Source of the DNA: Betaproteobacteria bacterium
Lineage (GTDB): Bacteria > Pseudomonadota > Gammaproteobacteria > Burkholderiales > SG8-39
Reading direction: 5' to 3'
DNA: 10,716 bases
Assembly: GCA_012274205.1 (NCBI GenBank)
Contig: JAAOZY010000367.1
Coordinates: forward strand, 1-10,716
Below, piece by piece: positions 1 through 6,523 of this stretch. Below the pieces are notes generated by a model. It ran no database searches. It saw nothing but the letters and a program-made list of their open reading frames with translations, and was not told the DNA's origin. A program made the translations under genes and the position numbers. Each line of letters opens with the position of its first letter. The stretch's first letter is position 1.

Positions 1-600
1 CAGGGATTCTTTTCGATCCAGCAGGCCTGCCCCAAGTGCCACGGCACCGGCAAGATCATTGCCGACCCCTGCATCACCTGCCAGGGCGCCGGCCGCATCA
101 AACAGCACAAGACCCTGGCGGTCAAGATTCCCGCCGGCGTGGACGAAGGCGATCGCATCCGTTTGAGCGGCGAGGGCGAAGCCGGTGTCAATGGCGGGCC
201 GCCCGGCGACCTGTATGTGCAGCTGCATCTGAAGCCGCATGCGGTGTTTCAGCGCGACCATGACGACCTGCATTGCGAAATGCCGATCAGTTTCACCGTC
301 GCCGCGCTGGGCGGGGACATCGAGATTCCGACACTCTCCGGGTCGGCGCGGATCAAGATTCCGGCGGAGACCCAGAGCGGCAAGATCTTTCGCCTGCGTG
401 GCAAGGGCATCAAGGGCGTGCGCAGCCACGCCCACGGCGACCTGATGTGCCATGTGATCGTCGAGACCCCGGTACACCTGACCGAGCGGCAGAAGGAACT
501 CCTGCGCGAGCTCGAAGCAATCAACGTGAAAGACGCGGACCGGCATAATCCGCGCGCCAAGTCCTGGATGGACAAGGTGAAGGAGTTTTTTGCCGAGTAG
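1..600 (+). CDS. dnaJ: Chaperone protein DnaJ, C-terminal part (5' end outside window)
   Basis: This is the C-terminal 199 residues of DnaJ, the Hsp40 co-chaperone that delivers unfolded clients to DnaK and stimulates its ATPase in the cytoplasm. The frame is open from the first base, so the gene enters from the left; the J domain with its HPD motif and the Gly/Phe linker are outside. Visible are the last two of the four zinc-finger repeats, CPKCHGTG (fragment residues 10-17) and CITCQGAG (24-31). These are followed by the client-binding beta domains, with the typical LPAGVDEGDRIRL-type stretch (here IPAGVDEGDRIRL) and GDLYVQLHLKPHAVFQRDHD. The end is a standard DnaJ tail, SWMDKVKEFFAE. The usual neighbours grpE and dnaK would lie to the left. 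An internal GTG at 139 is in frame but falls inside the conserved domain and is not the start. Nothing is broken in the visible part. Confidence 0.97.
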   Translation, partial: QGFFSIQQACPKCHGTGKIIADPCITCQGAGRIKQHKTLAVKIPAGVDEGDRIRLSGEGEAGVNGGPPGDLYVQLHLKPHAVFQRDHDDLHCEMPISFTVAALGGDIEIPTLSGSARIKIPAETQSGKIFRLRGKGIKGVRSHAHGDLMCHVIVETPVHLTERQKELLRELEAINVKDADRHNPRAKSWMDKVKEFFAE

Positions 601-642
601 GCCGGCAGCCTGGATCAGGCGGCGGCTAAATCGGGTCGAGAT

Positions 643-2058
643 TCACGCACGACGCCAAGTGGTGCCCTGTGGCGTGTCTTCCAGCACGATGCCCGCGGCC
701 AGCAGCTCTCCCCTGATGCGGTCGGCATCGGCGTAGTTCTTCGCCTTCTTCGCCGCGGCGCGCTCGGCGATCTTCTGCTCGATTTGTGCGGCGCTGATCG
801 CCGTCGGGGACGCAGGCGCCGTTCCGTTCCCCGCCAAGCCTGCCTCGATCGAGTGCAGGCGCCCTTGCAGGAATTGGGTCGGATCCTGCCCGAGCAGTCC
901 AAGGTTCCCGCCCAGCGCCTTGAGCAGGCCCGCTGTCTGCGCCGACTTGTTGCGGTTGGCCTCGGCCGCGAGTTCGAACAGAACCGCCATCGCCTCGGGC
1001 GTGTTGAAATCGTCGTCCATTGCCGCCCTGAAGCGCGCGGCGCCGGCCTCGTCCCAGTCGATCGCGACCGCCTGCGGCGGCACGTTCTTGAGCGCCGTGT
1101 ACAGCCGCGTCAGCGCACCTTTGGCGTCGTCCAGATGCTGGTCCGAGTAGTTGAGCGGGCTGCGATAGTGCGCGCGCAGAATGAAAAACCGCACCACCTC
1201 CGCATCGTACTGTTTCAGCACCTCGCGAATGGTGAAGAAGTTGCCGAGCGACTTGGACATCTTTTCGTCGTCGACGCGCACGAAACCGTTGTGCATCCAG
1301 TAGTTCACGAAGACGCCGCCGTGCGCGCCCTCCGACTGTGCGATCTCGTTCTCGTGATGCGGGAACTGCAGATCCTGGCCGCCACCATGAATATCGAAAT
1401 GTTCGCCGAGCAGCCTGCACGACATGGCCGAACATTCGATGTGCCAGCCTGGACGACCCTCGCCCCAGGGCGATTCCCATGCCGGCTCGCCCTGCTTGGC
1501 GCGCTTCCACAGTACGAAGTCGAGCGGGTCATGCTTGCTCGGGTCGGCGTCGACGCGCTCGCCGGCGCGCAACTCGTCCAGCGACTTCCCCGAAAGCCTG
1601 CCGTAGCCGGGAAACTTGCGCACCGCGTAATTGATGTCACCGCTATCGGCGCGGTATGCGAGCCCTTTCGCCTGCAGCGCGTCGATCAGCTTCAGCATGC
1701 CGGGTATGTGTTCCGTTGCGCGCGGCTCGCTGTCGGGCTTTTGCACCCCCAGGGCGGCCGCGTCCTCGTCCATGAACGCAATAAAGCGCGCGGTTAGCTC
1801 AGCTATGGATTCGCCGTTTTCCGCCGCCCGGCGGATGATCTTGTCGTCCACGTCGGTGATGTTGCGCACGTAAGTGAGCGCGTAGCCGGAGGCGCGCAGC
1901 CAGCGCTGCACCATGTCGAACACCACCATGACGCGCGCATGCCCCAGGTGGCAGTAGTCGTAGACGGTCATGCCGCACACGTACATGCGCACCCTGCCCG
2001 GCTCGATCGGCACGAAATCCTGCTTGCGGCGGGCAAGGGTGTTGTATATCTTTAGCAT
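643..2058 (-). CDS. cysS: Cysteine--tRNA ligase
   Basis: Class I cytoplasmic aminoacyl-tRNA synthetase that charges tRNA-Cys with cysteine using ATP. It has 471 residues, close to the usual bacterial length. The HIGH signature is HLGH at residues 37-40 and the KMSKS loop is KMSKSLGNF from 266. The zinc site that selects cysteine is complete: C28, C209, H234 and E238, the same numbers as in the Escherichia coli enzyme. That numbering supports the ATG at 2056-2058 (MLKIYNTL...) over a TTG two codons upstream at 2064. The gene converges on dnaJ with 42 bases between them and is divergent from the TPR gene, with 156 bases between the two starts. No good Shine-Dalgarno sequence is visible in front of the ATG. 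No terminator with a T tract is visible in the gap to dnaJ. Confidence 0.97.
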   Translation of the reverse strand: MLKIYNTLARRKQDFVPIEPGRVRMYVCGMTVYDYCHLGHARVMVVFDMVQRWLRASGYALTYVRNITDVDDKIIRRAAENGESIAELTARFIAFMDEDAAALGVQKPDSEPRATEHIPGMLKLIDALQAKGLAYRADSGDINYAVRKFPGYGRLSGKSLDELRAGERVDADPSKHDPLDFVLWKRAKQGEPAWESPWGEGRPGWHIECSAMSCRLLGEHFDIHGGGQDLQFPHHENEIAQSEGAHGGVFVNYWMHNGFVRVDDEKMSKSLGNFFTIREVLKQYDAEVVRFFILRAHYRSPLNYSDQHLDDAKGALTRLYTALKNVPPQAVAIDWDEAGAARFRAAMDDDFNTPEAMAVLFELAAEANRNKSAQTAGLLKALGGNLGLLGQDPTQFLQGRLHSIEAGLAGNGTAPASPTAISAAQIEQKIAERAAAKKAKNYADADRIRGELLAAGIVLEDTPQGTTWRRA

Positions 2059-2146
2059 GCGCAAATGGCAGGCGGAATTTGGTCGCCGGCGGCGCGCCTT
2101 GCGCGCAAACGCGGCGGCGCCGGCGAAACTTCGACGGCGGTCTCTA

Positions 2147-2176
2147 TTGTGGACGTTCCGGTGTTCTTGTTAGAAT
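2147..2176 (+). promoter_or_regulatory. Candidate sigma-70 promoter for the TPR/YkuD block
   Basis: TTGTGG (2147-2152) as a weak -35 and TAGAAT (2171-2176) as a five-of-six -10 are 18 bases apart. A TGn extension at 2168-2170 (TGTTAGAAT) strengthens the -10. The predicted start near 2183 leaves a leader of about 30 bases. A purine-rich GAGAAAG at 2199-2205, nine bases before the ATG at 2215, can serve as ribosome binding site. The position, in the AT-rich half of the divergent gap, fits. It is a motif-based inference. Confidence 0.45.
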
Positions 2177-2203
2177 GCAAGGCTAATCAAACTAGCGTGA
2201 GAA

Positions 2204-2212
2204 AGTATAACA
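2204..2212 (-). promoter_or_regulatory. Candidate extended -10 promoter for cysS
   Basis: Read on the minus strand, this site is TGTTATACT, which is a TGn motif followed by a hexamer matching TATAAT at five of six positions. No convincing -35 box lies 16-18 bases upstream, which is acceptable for an extended -10 promoter. Transcription would start near 2197 and give a leader of about 140 bases before cysS. This is inferred from motif match only. The hexamer lies in one of the few AT-rich patches, so chance is a real alternative. Confidence 0.3.
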
Positions 2213-2214
2213 CA

Positions 2215-3333
2215 ATGCACCAATTCTTCCGCCGCACCGCCTTCGCGCTAGGCATCGCATTCGCAGCAGCCTCGGTCCACGCCGACGAGCTGCAGGACAT
2301 CAATCGCATGATGCGGCAAGGCCAGCTGCCGCAGTCCCTCGAGCGCGTCGACAAATACCTCGCCGGCAAGCCCCGCGACGCGCAGGGACGGTTTCTGAAG
2401 GGCCTGATCCTGACGGAAATGAACCGCGCGGCCGAGGCGATCCAGGTGTTCCAAAAGCTGTCCGAGGACTACCCCGAACTGCCCGAGCCGTACAACAACC
2501 TGGCGGTGCTGTATGCGGCGCAAGGACAGTACGAGAAGGCCAAGACCGCGCTGGAAGCCTCGATTCGCACCCATCCGAGCTATGCCACCGCGCACGAAAA
2601 CCTCGGCGACATCTATGCCAAGCTCGCGAGCCAGGCCTACGACAAGGCGCTGCAGCTGGACTCCTCCAACACCGGCGCCAAGACCAAGCTTGCCATGATC
2701 GGCGAGTTGATCGGCAGCGGATCGCGCACCGCGCGCGCCGCGGCGCGCACGGAACCGCCCAAAACGGCGGAGGCTGCGCCGGCGATCGCAGCCGCGAGTG
2801 CCAAACCTGTGGCCGAGACCAAGGTGGCGGCAGCGCCGAAGGCCGAGCCCAAAGCCGAAGCCAAAGCCGAAGCCAAGGCCGAAGCCAAGGCCGAAGCCAA
2901 GGCCGAAGCCAAGGCCGAAGCCAAGGCGGAACCCAAGGCGGCCCAAGCCAAAGCGGCTGAGCCGGCGCCGAAAGCCAGCGGCGGCGAGAAAGCGGAAACC
3001 GAGGCCCTGTTGAAGGCCGTGCGCGGCTGGGCCAGTGCCTGGTCGAAACAGGACGTCGCGGGCTACCTCGCGCATTACGCCAAGGACTTCAAAACCCCCA
3101 AGGGCGAACCGCGCGCGGAATGGGAAAAGGGGCGCAAGCAGCGCATCAGCGCACCGAAGAAGATCGAAGTCGATATCGAATCGCCCAAGGTCTCGATCAA
3201 GGGCGAGAACAGCGCGAGCGTGAGCTTTCGCCAATCCTACCGCTCCGATGTGATCAAAGCTTCGGGAACCAAAACGCTGGATATGGTCAAAGTGAATGGC
3301 AAGTGGCTAATCCATGAAGAACGGGTCAACTAA
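2215..3333 (+). CDS. Secreted TPR protein with (KAEA)n linker and Cds6/NTF2-like C-terminal domain
   Basis: 372-residue exported protein of unknown exact role. Residues 1-23 form a Sec signal peptide (MHQFFRRTAFALGIAFAAAS, cleavage after VHA). Residues about 25-165 are tetratricopeptide repeats; the clearest units are around 91-124 (EPYNNLAVLYAAQGQYEKAK) and 126-155. Residues about 170-258 are a low-complexity Ala/Lys/Glu/Pro linker with a KAEA tandem repeat. Residues about 264-371 form an NTF2-like domain (W272, W276, YLAHY 284-288, YRS 342-344, GKW 362-364) of the type found at the C-terminus of Csd6/Cds6-family L,D-transpeptidase-fold proteins. The frame is open back to 2065, but the ATG at 2215 gives the signal peptide directly and follows a plausible promoter and ribosome site, so it is preferred. 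The stop is three bases before the next ATG, which implies an operon and translational coupling. A periplasmic scaffold or partner for the downstream YkuD protein is my inference. Confidence 0.9.
   Translation: MHQFFRRTAFALGIAFAAASVHADELQDINRMMRQGQLPQSLERVDKYLAGKPRDAQGRFLKGLILTEMNRAAEAIQVFQKLSEDYPELPEPYNNLAVLYAAQGQYEKAKTALEASIRTHPSYATAHENLGDIYAKLASQAYDKALQLDSSNTGAKTKLAMIGELIGSGSRTARAAARTEPPKTAEAAPAIAAASAKPVAETKVAAAPKAEPKAEAKAEAKAEAKAEAKAEAKAEAKAEPKAAQAKAAEPAPKASGGEKAETEALLKAVRGWASAWSKQDVAGYLAHYAKDFKTPKGEPRAEWEKGRKQRISAPKKIEVDIESPKVSIKGENSASVSFRQSYRSDVIKASGTKTLDMVKVNGKWLIHEERVN
2839..2934 (+). repeat. 12-bp tandem repeat encoding KAEA/KAEP, eight units
   Basis: Eight consecutive 12-base units run in frame inside the TPR gene. 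The six central units (2851-2922) encode KAEA; two read aaagccgaagcc and four read aaggccgaagcc, identical within each group. The flanking units encode KAEP and differ slightly. The peptide is a charged alanine-rich stretch, likely a helical or extended spacer between the TPR and NTF2-like domains. Because each unit is a multiple of three, gain or loss by slippage would change spacer length and keep the frame. Confidence 0.95.
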
Positions 3334-3336
3334 TTG

Positions 3337-4530
3337 ATGCAGTTGCGGCGCAGGCTTTCTAATCTACTGCTAGCCGGGGCGCTAGGCCTCATCAGCGCCT
3401 TTCTCCTTTCCCCGCCGCCCGCCCGGGCGGACCAAGGTACCGACAAGATGCTGGGCATGGTGTTTGACGAGATCGAAGCCAACCGCCTCGATCAGGCGCT
3501 CAAGCAGGTCGAGACGCTCATCGGTGCCAATCCCAATTTCCGCCTGGCCTACCTGATCAAAGGCGACCTGCTGCTCGCGCGCGGCCGCGAGCTCAAGACC
3601 TTCGGCGACGCACCGCAGGGATCGAGCGCGCGCCTGGCGGACCTGCGCGCCGAAGCGCTGGTGCGGCTGCATGCCTACCGTGACCGTCCGTCGCAGGATC
3701 GGGTGCCGCGCTATCTGCTGCAGCTGCGCGCAGACCAGCGCTATGCCATCGTCGTCGACAACAAGCGCTCGCGGCTGTACCTCTACCAGAACGAGAGCGG
3801 ACGGCCGCGCTTCGTCGCCGACTATTACATCAGCACCGGCAAGCGCGGCGGCGAGAAGACGCGCGAAGGCGACGAGAAGACCCCGGTGGGCGTATACCAC
3901 GTCACCGCCAGCCTGCCACGCAACAAGCTCTCCGATTTCTATGGCAGCGGCGCCTTCCCCATCAGCTACCCCAACGAGTGGGACCGGCGCCATGGACGCA
4001 ACGGCCACGGCATCTGGCTCCACGGCACGCCCAGCGATACCTACAGCCGGGCTCCGCGCGCGAGCAACGGCTGCGTGGTGCTCGCAAATGCGGACCTGGA
4101 TGCGCTGTCGAAAAAGCTGCAGATCGGTCTTACGCCGGTGATCATCAGCGAGCAGGTCGAATGGCTTTCGCTGGACGACTGGAACGCCGAGCGCAATGCA
4201 CTCAATGCCGAAATCGAGCACTGGCGCAGCGACTGGGAAAGCCGCGACACGGATCGCTACCTGACCCACTACTCGAAAAAGTTTTCCGCCGACCACGAGA
4301 ACCTCGCGCAATGGTCGCAGCACAAGCGCCAGGTAAACAGCGGCAAGACCTGGATCAAGCTCAAGCTTTCGAATTTCAGCATGTTCCGCAATCCGGGCAA
4401 AGACGAGCTGGTGGTAATCACGTTCGACCAGGACTATCGCTCGAACAACCTGTCCAACGTCATGAAGAAGCGCCAATACTGGGCCAAGGAAAGCGGCAAG
4501 TGGCGCATCATCTACGAAGGGTCGGCCTAG
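3337..4530 (+). CDS. Secreted L,D-transpeptidase-fold (YkuD) protein, Csd6/Cds6-like
   Basis: 397-residue exported enzyme of the YkuD family, which uses a catalytic cysteine on peptidoglycan stem peptides either to cross-link (L,D-transpeptidase) or to trim them (L,D-carboxypeptidase, as reported for Helicobacter Csd6). Residues 1-31 are a signal peptide ending PPPARA. Residues about 40-85 resemble a TPR unit. The YkuD domain spans about 135-272, with RYAIVVDNKRSRLYLY at its start, HGTP with H229, and SNGCVVLANADLDAL with the nucleophile C246. The Arg that often follows Gly-Cys-Ile in cross-linking family members is Val here. Residues about 290-395 are an NTF2-like domain homologous to the one in the preceding gene. 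The ATG at 3337 is three bases after the previous stop; a TTG at 3334 is possible but less likely. The domain order matches Csd6, but the substrate and reaction cannot be read from sequence. Confidence 0.92.
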   Translation: MQLRRRLSNLLLAGALGLISAFLLSPPPARADQGTDKMLGMVFDEIEANRLDQALKQVETLIGANPNFRLAYLIKGDLLLARGRELKTFGDAPQGSSARLADLRAEALVRLHAYRDRPSQDRVPRYLLQLRADQRYAIVVDNKRSRLYLYQNESGRPRFVADYYISTGKRGGEKTREGDEKTPVGVYHVTASLPRNKLSDFYGSGAFPISYPNEWDRRHGRNGHGIWLHGTPSDTYSRAPRASNGCVVLANADLDALSKKLQIGLTPVIISEQVEWLSLDDWNAERNALNAEIEHWRSDWESRDTDRYLTHYSKKFSADHENLAQWSQHKRQVNSGKTWIKLKLSNFSMFRNPGKDELVVITFDQDYRSNNLSNVMKKRQYWAKESGKWRIIYEGSA

Positions 4531-4533
4531 CAC

Positions 4534-4560
4534 CGGCCGCCGCGCCCGGCGGCCGCGTTT
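4534..4560 (+). terminator. Possible weak intrinsic terminator after the YkuD gene
   Basis: A perfect 8-base-pair GC stem (CGGCCGCC 4534-4541 with GGCGGCCG 4548-4555) closes a six-base loop four bases after the YkuD stop. Only three T residues follow, at 4558-4560, so termination would be weak or partial. The remaining 100 bases to the next gene hold no other clear signal apart from a ribosome site. It may separate the peptidoglycan pair from ppiA-ppiB-lpxH. Confidence 0.4.
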
Positions 4561-4646
4561 CGAGGTTCGGCGCGCTCGCGTGGACGGCGCAGTGATGCTT
4601 ACCCGGCTATCCGTCGCCGCGCAATGCGCAGAAAATGATCCCGTTC

Positions 4647-4652
4647 AAGAGG
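4647..4652 (+). promoter_or_regulatory. Ribosome binding site of the ppiA-like gene
   Basis: AAGAGG, followed by T, lies eight bases ahead of the ATG at 4661. It is one of the better Shine-Dalgarno matches in this window and fixes the start that yields a signal peptide. Confidence 0.65.
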
Positions 4653-4660
4653 TTGTATAA

Positions 4661-5278
4661 ATGCGTTCACTGACGTACCTGATATTTGGCCTGCTGCTCT
4701 GGTCGAGCCAGGCCTTTGCCGCCGGCCCGCTGATCGAAATCAAGACCAGTGCCGGCGACATACGCATCGAGCTCTACCCCGCCAAAGCGCCGAAGACCGT
4801 GGCCAATTTTCTCCAATACGTCAGGGACGGCGCCTACGCCGGCACGCAGTTTCACCGCGTCATCCGCGGCTTCATGATCCAGGGCGGCGGTTTCGACCGG
4901 AATTTCCATCAGATGAAGACCCGTGCGCCGATAGAAAACGAGGCCGGAAACGGCCTGAAAAACGCCACCGGCACCATCGCCATGGCGCGCACTTCAGACC
5001 CGAATTCGGCGACAGCGCAGTTCTTCATCAATGTCGCCGACAATGACGCGCTCAATTTCCGCGAACCCAGCCGCGCGGGCTACGGTTACGCCGTATTCGG
5101 CCGGGTGGTCAGGGGCATGGACGTGGTCATGCGCATCGCCAGCACGCCGACCGGGGCGGGCGGCCCGTTTTCCAGTGACGTCCCGCAGCAGCCGGTGATC
5201 GTCGAATCCGTTTCCGTCATTTCCAGTCCCGACGTTTCCAACCCCGACGTTTCCAACCCCGACGTTTCCAAACGATAG
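4661..5278 (+). CDS. ppiA: Periplasmic cyclophilin-type peptidyl-prolyl cis-trans isomerase
   Basis: 205-residue cyclophilin that speeds cis-trans isomerisation of X-Pro bonds, here in the periplasm. Residues 1-20 (MRSLTYLIFGLLLWSSQAFA) are a clean Sec signal peptide. The cyclophilin fold follows, with FHRVIRGFMIQGG (R66, F71, Q74) and SATAQFFINVADND (Q120, F122) forming the active site. The residue aligned with the cyclosporin-contacting Trp of human cyclophilin A is Ala130, in DNDALNF, where bacterial relatives usually have Phe; low cyclosporin affinity would be expected. After the fold ends, near residue 184, the protein has an unusual repetitive tail (SSPDVSNPDVSNPDVSKR). The gene is ten bases upstream of a second cyclophilin without a signal peptide, so the pair serves the two compartments. 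The ppiA label is by compartment and family. Confidence 0.92.
   Translation: MRSLTYLIFGLLLWSSQAFAAGPLIEIKTSAGDIRIELYPAKAPKTVANFLQYVRDGAYAGTQFHRVIRGFMIQGGGFDRNFHQMKTRAPIENEAGNGLKNATGTIAMARTSDPNSATAQFFINVADNDALNFREPSRAGYGYAVFGRVVRGMDVVMRIASTPTGAGGPFSSDVPQQPVIVESVSVISSPDVSNPDVSNPDVSKR
5222..5266 (+). repeat. 15-bp tandem repeat encoding S(N/S)PDV, three units plus a partial one
   Basis: Units at 5222-5236, 5237-5251 and 5252-5266 encode SSPDV, SNPDV and SNPDV. The last two are identical and the first differs at two bases. A further partial copy (tccaa) runs into the final codons before the stop at 5276. The unit length preserves the frame, so copy-number change would only lengthen or shorten the C-terminal tail of the periplasmic cyclophilin. 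Confidence 0.93.
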
Positions 5279-5288
5279 CGAGCACATC

Positions 5289-5780
5289 ATGGTCAAACTG
5301 CACACCAACCACGGCACCATCACCCTCGAACTCGACGCAGCCAAGGCACCCAAGACAGTGGAGAATTTTCTCGCCTATGTCAGGAGCGGACACTACGACA
5401 ACACTGTGTTTCACCGCGTCATCGACGGCTTCATGGTCCAGGGCGGCGGCTTCGCCCCGGGGATGAAGCAAAAGCCGACGCAGGCCCAGATCGAGAACGA
5501 GGCGGCCAACGGCCTCAAGAACGAGCGCTATAGCGTCGCCATGGCGCGAACCTCGGACCCGCACTCCGCCAGCGCGCAGTTCTTCATCAACGTCAAGGAC
5601 AACAGTTTCCTCAATCACAGCGCGCCTACGCCGCAGGGCTGGGGCTATTGCGTTTTTGGCAAGGTGATCGAAGGCATGGAGGTGGTCGACAAGATCAAGG
5701 GCGTAAAGACCGGAAACCGCGGCGGCCATCAGGATGTCCCGGTCGAGGACGTAGTGCTGGAACGCGCCGAAGCGCTGTGA
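5289..5780 (+). CDS. ppiB: Cytoplasmic cyclophilin-type peptidyl-prolyl cis-trans isomerase B
   Basis: 163-residue cyclophilin, the standard length for cytoplasmic PpiB, without a signal peptide. The active-site motifs are intact: FHRVIDGFMVQGG (R43, F48, Q51) and SASAQFFINVKDN (Q97, F99). The position of the cyclosporin-binding Trp of the human enzyme is Phe107 (NSFLNH), as usual in bacteria. The ATG at 5289 is ten bases after the ppiA-like stop, with only a weak purine-rich site (GCGAG) in front, so it is probably translated from the same message. It is clearly homologous to its upstream neighbour along the whole fold, consistent with an old duplication in which one copy gained export. The lpxH start follows 12 bases after its stop. 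Confidence 0.96.
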   Translation: MVKLHTNHGTITLELDAAKAPKTVENFLAYVRSGHYDNTVFHRVIDGFMVQGGGFAPGMKQKPTQAQIENEAANGLKNERYSVAMARTSDPHSASAQFFINVKDNSFLNHSAPTPQGWGYCVFGKVIEGMEVVDKIKGVKTGNRGGHQDVPVEDVVLERAEAL

Positions 5781-5792
5781 ACGCGGGCGCGC

Positions 5793-6521
5793 GTGGGCAC
5801 GCTGTTCATTTCCGACCTGCATCTGTGCCCTGATCGGCCGCAGGCCACCCGCGCGTTTTTCGGCTTCCTCGAGCGCGAAGCGCGCAGCGCTGACGCGCTC
5901 TACATCCTCGGCGACCTGTTCGAGTACTGGGTCGGCGACGACGACCTGGACGACGCATTCAATGCCGGAGTATGCGCCGCCCTCGCCCGCCTCGTCGCCG
6001 CCGGCGTCCCGACCTACTTGATGCTCGGCAACCGCGATTTCGTGATCGGCGAAGCGTTCGCGCGCGCGAGCGCAGTGAGGCTGCTGCCCGACCCCACCCT
6101 GCTCACTTTATACGGACAGTCCACACTGCTGATGCACGGCGATACCCTGTGCACGCTCGACCTGGAATATCAGGCTTTCCGGCGCGAAGCGCGCAGCCCG
6201 GCCTGGATCGACAAGCTCATGCGGCAGCCGCTGGCGCAGCGCAAGACAGCGATCGAGGCCCTGCGCCGCAGGAGCGAACAGGAAAAGCGTGCAAAGCCAG
6301 CCGCGATCATGGACGTCGCGCCGGATGAAGTCGAGGCCCAACTGCGCCGCCACAACTATCCACGGCTGATCCACGGCCATACCCACCGCCCCGCGCGCCA
6401 CGTCCACATGGTCGACGGCCACGCCTGCGAGCGCTGGGTGCTGGCGGACTGGTATCAGAACGGCAGCTACCTCGCCTGCGATGCTTCGGGCTGCCGCGCG
6501 GTGCAGCTGGACGGCGGCTGA
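5793..6521 (+). CDS. lpxH: UDP-2,3-diacylglucosamine diphosphatase
   Basis: 242-residue calcineurin-like metallophosphoesterase. LpxH hydrolyses UDP-2,3-diacylglucosamine to lipid X and UMP, the fourth step of lipid A synthesis, at the inner face of the cytoplasmic membrane. The metal-binding motifs are complete: SDLHL with D8 and H10, GDLFEYWVGDD with D41, GNRDF with N80, MHGD with H115, and HGHTHRP with H196 and H198. They match the E. coli residues with an offset of at most one. The start is the GTG at 5793, the only usable in-frame codon between the preceding stop in that frame and the conserved TLFISDLHL strand. It lies 12 bases after ppiB, as the likely last gene of the rightward transcript. 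Its presence instead of lpxI or lpxG fits a beta- or gammaproteobacterium. Confidence 0.96.
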   Translation: MGTLFISDLHLCPDRPQATRAFFGFLEREARSADALYILGDLFEYWVGDDDLDDAFNAGVCAALARLVAAGVPTYLMLGNRDFVIGEAFARASAVRLLPDPTLLTLYGQSTLLMHGDTLCTLDLEYQAFRREARSPAWIDKLMRQPLAQRKTAIEALRRRSEQEKRAKPAAIMDVAPDEVEAQLRRHNYPRLIHGHTHRPARHVHMVDGHACERWVLADWYQNGSYLACDASGCRAVQLDGG

Positions 6522-6523
6522 AG

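Noticed and set aside
601..642. Possible hairpin between dnaJ and cysS
   Set aside because: GC-rich complementarity is interrupted by mismatches and there is no T tract on either strand, so I do not call a terminator.
784..1797. 337-codon plus-strand frame opposite cysS
   Set aside because: cysS has all catalytic and zinc residues in register; the opposite frame is a shadow.
2065..2214. Upstream extension of the TPR gene by 50 codons to an ATG at 2065
   Set aside because: The extension is Arg/Gly/Ala-rich, would bury the signal peptide, and spans the candidate promoter. The ATG at 2215 gives a normal signal peptide.
2248..3234. 328-codon open frame on the minus strand opposite the TPR gene, with a Gly/Leu/Phe-rich repeat
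   Set aside because: It is the antisense shadow of the KAEA repeat and a GC-rich gene. The plus-strand frame has a signal peptide, TPRs and a recognisable C-terminal domain; the minus frame resembles no family.
3382..4533. 383-codon open frame on the minus strand opposite the YkuD gene
   Set aside because: Long antisense frames are common in GC-rich genes. The plus strand carries the full catalytic motif set, while the minus product is a Val/Ala/Arg-rich string without recognisable motifs.
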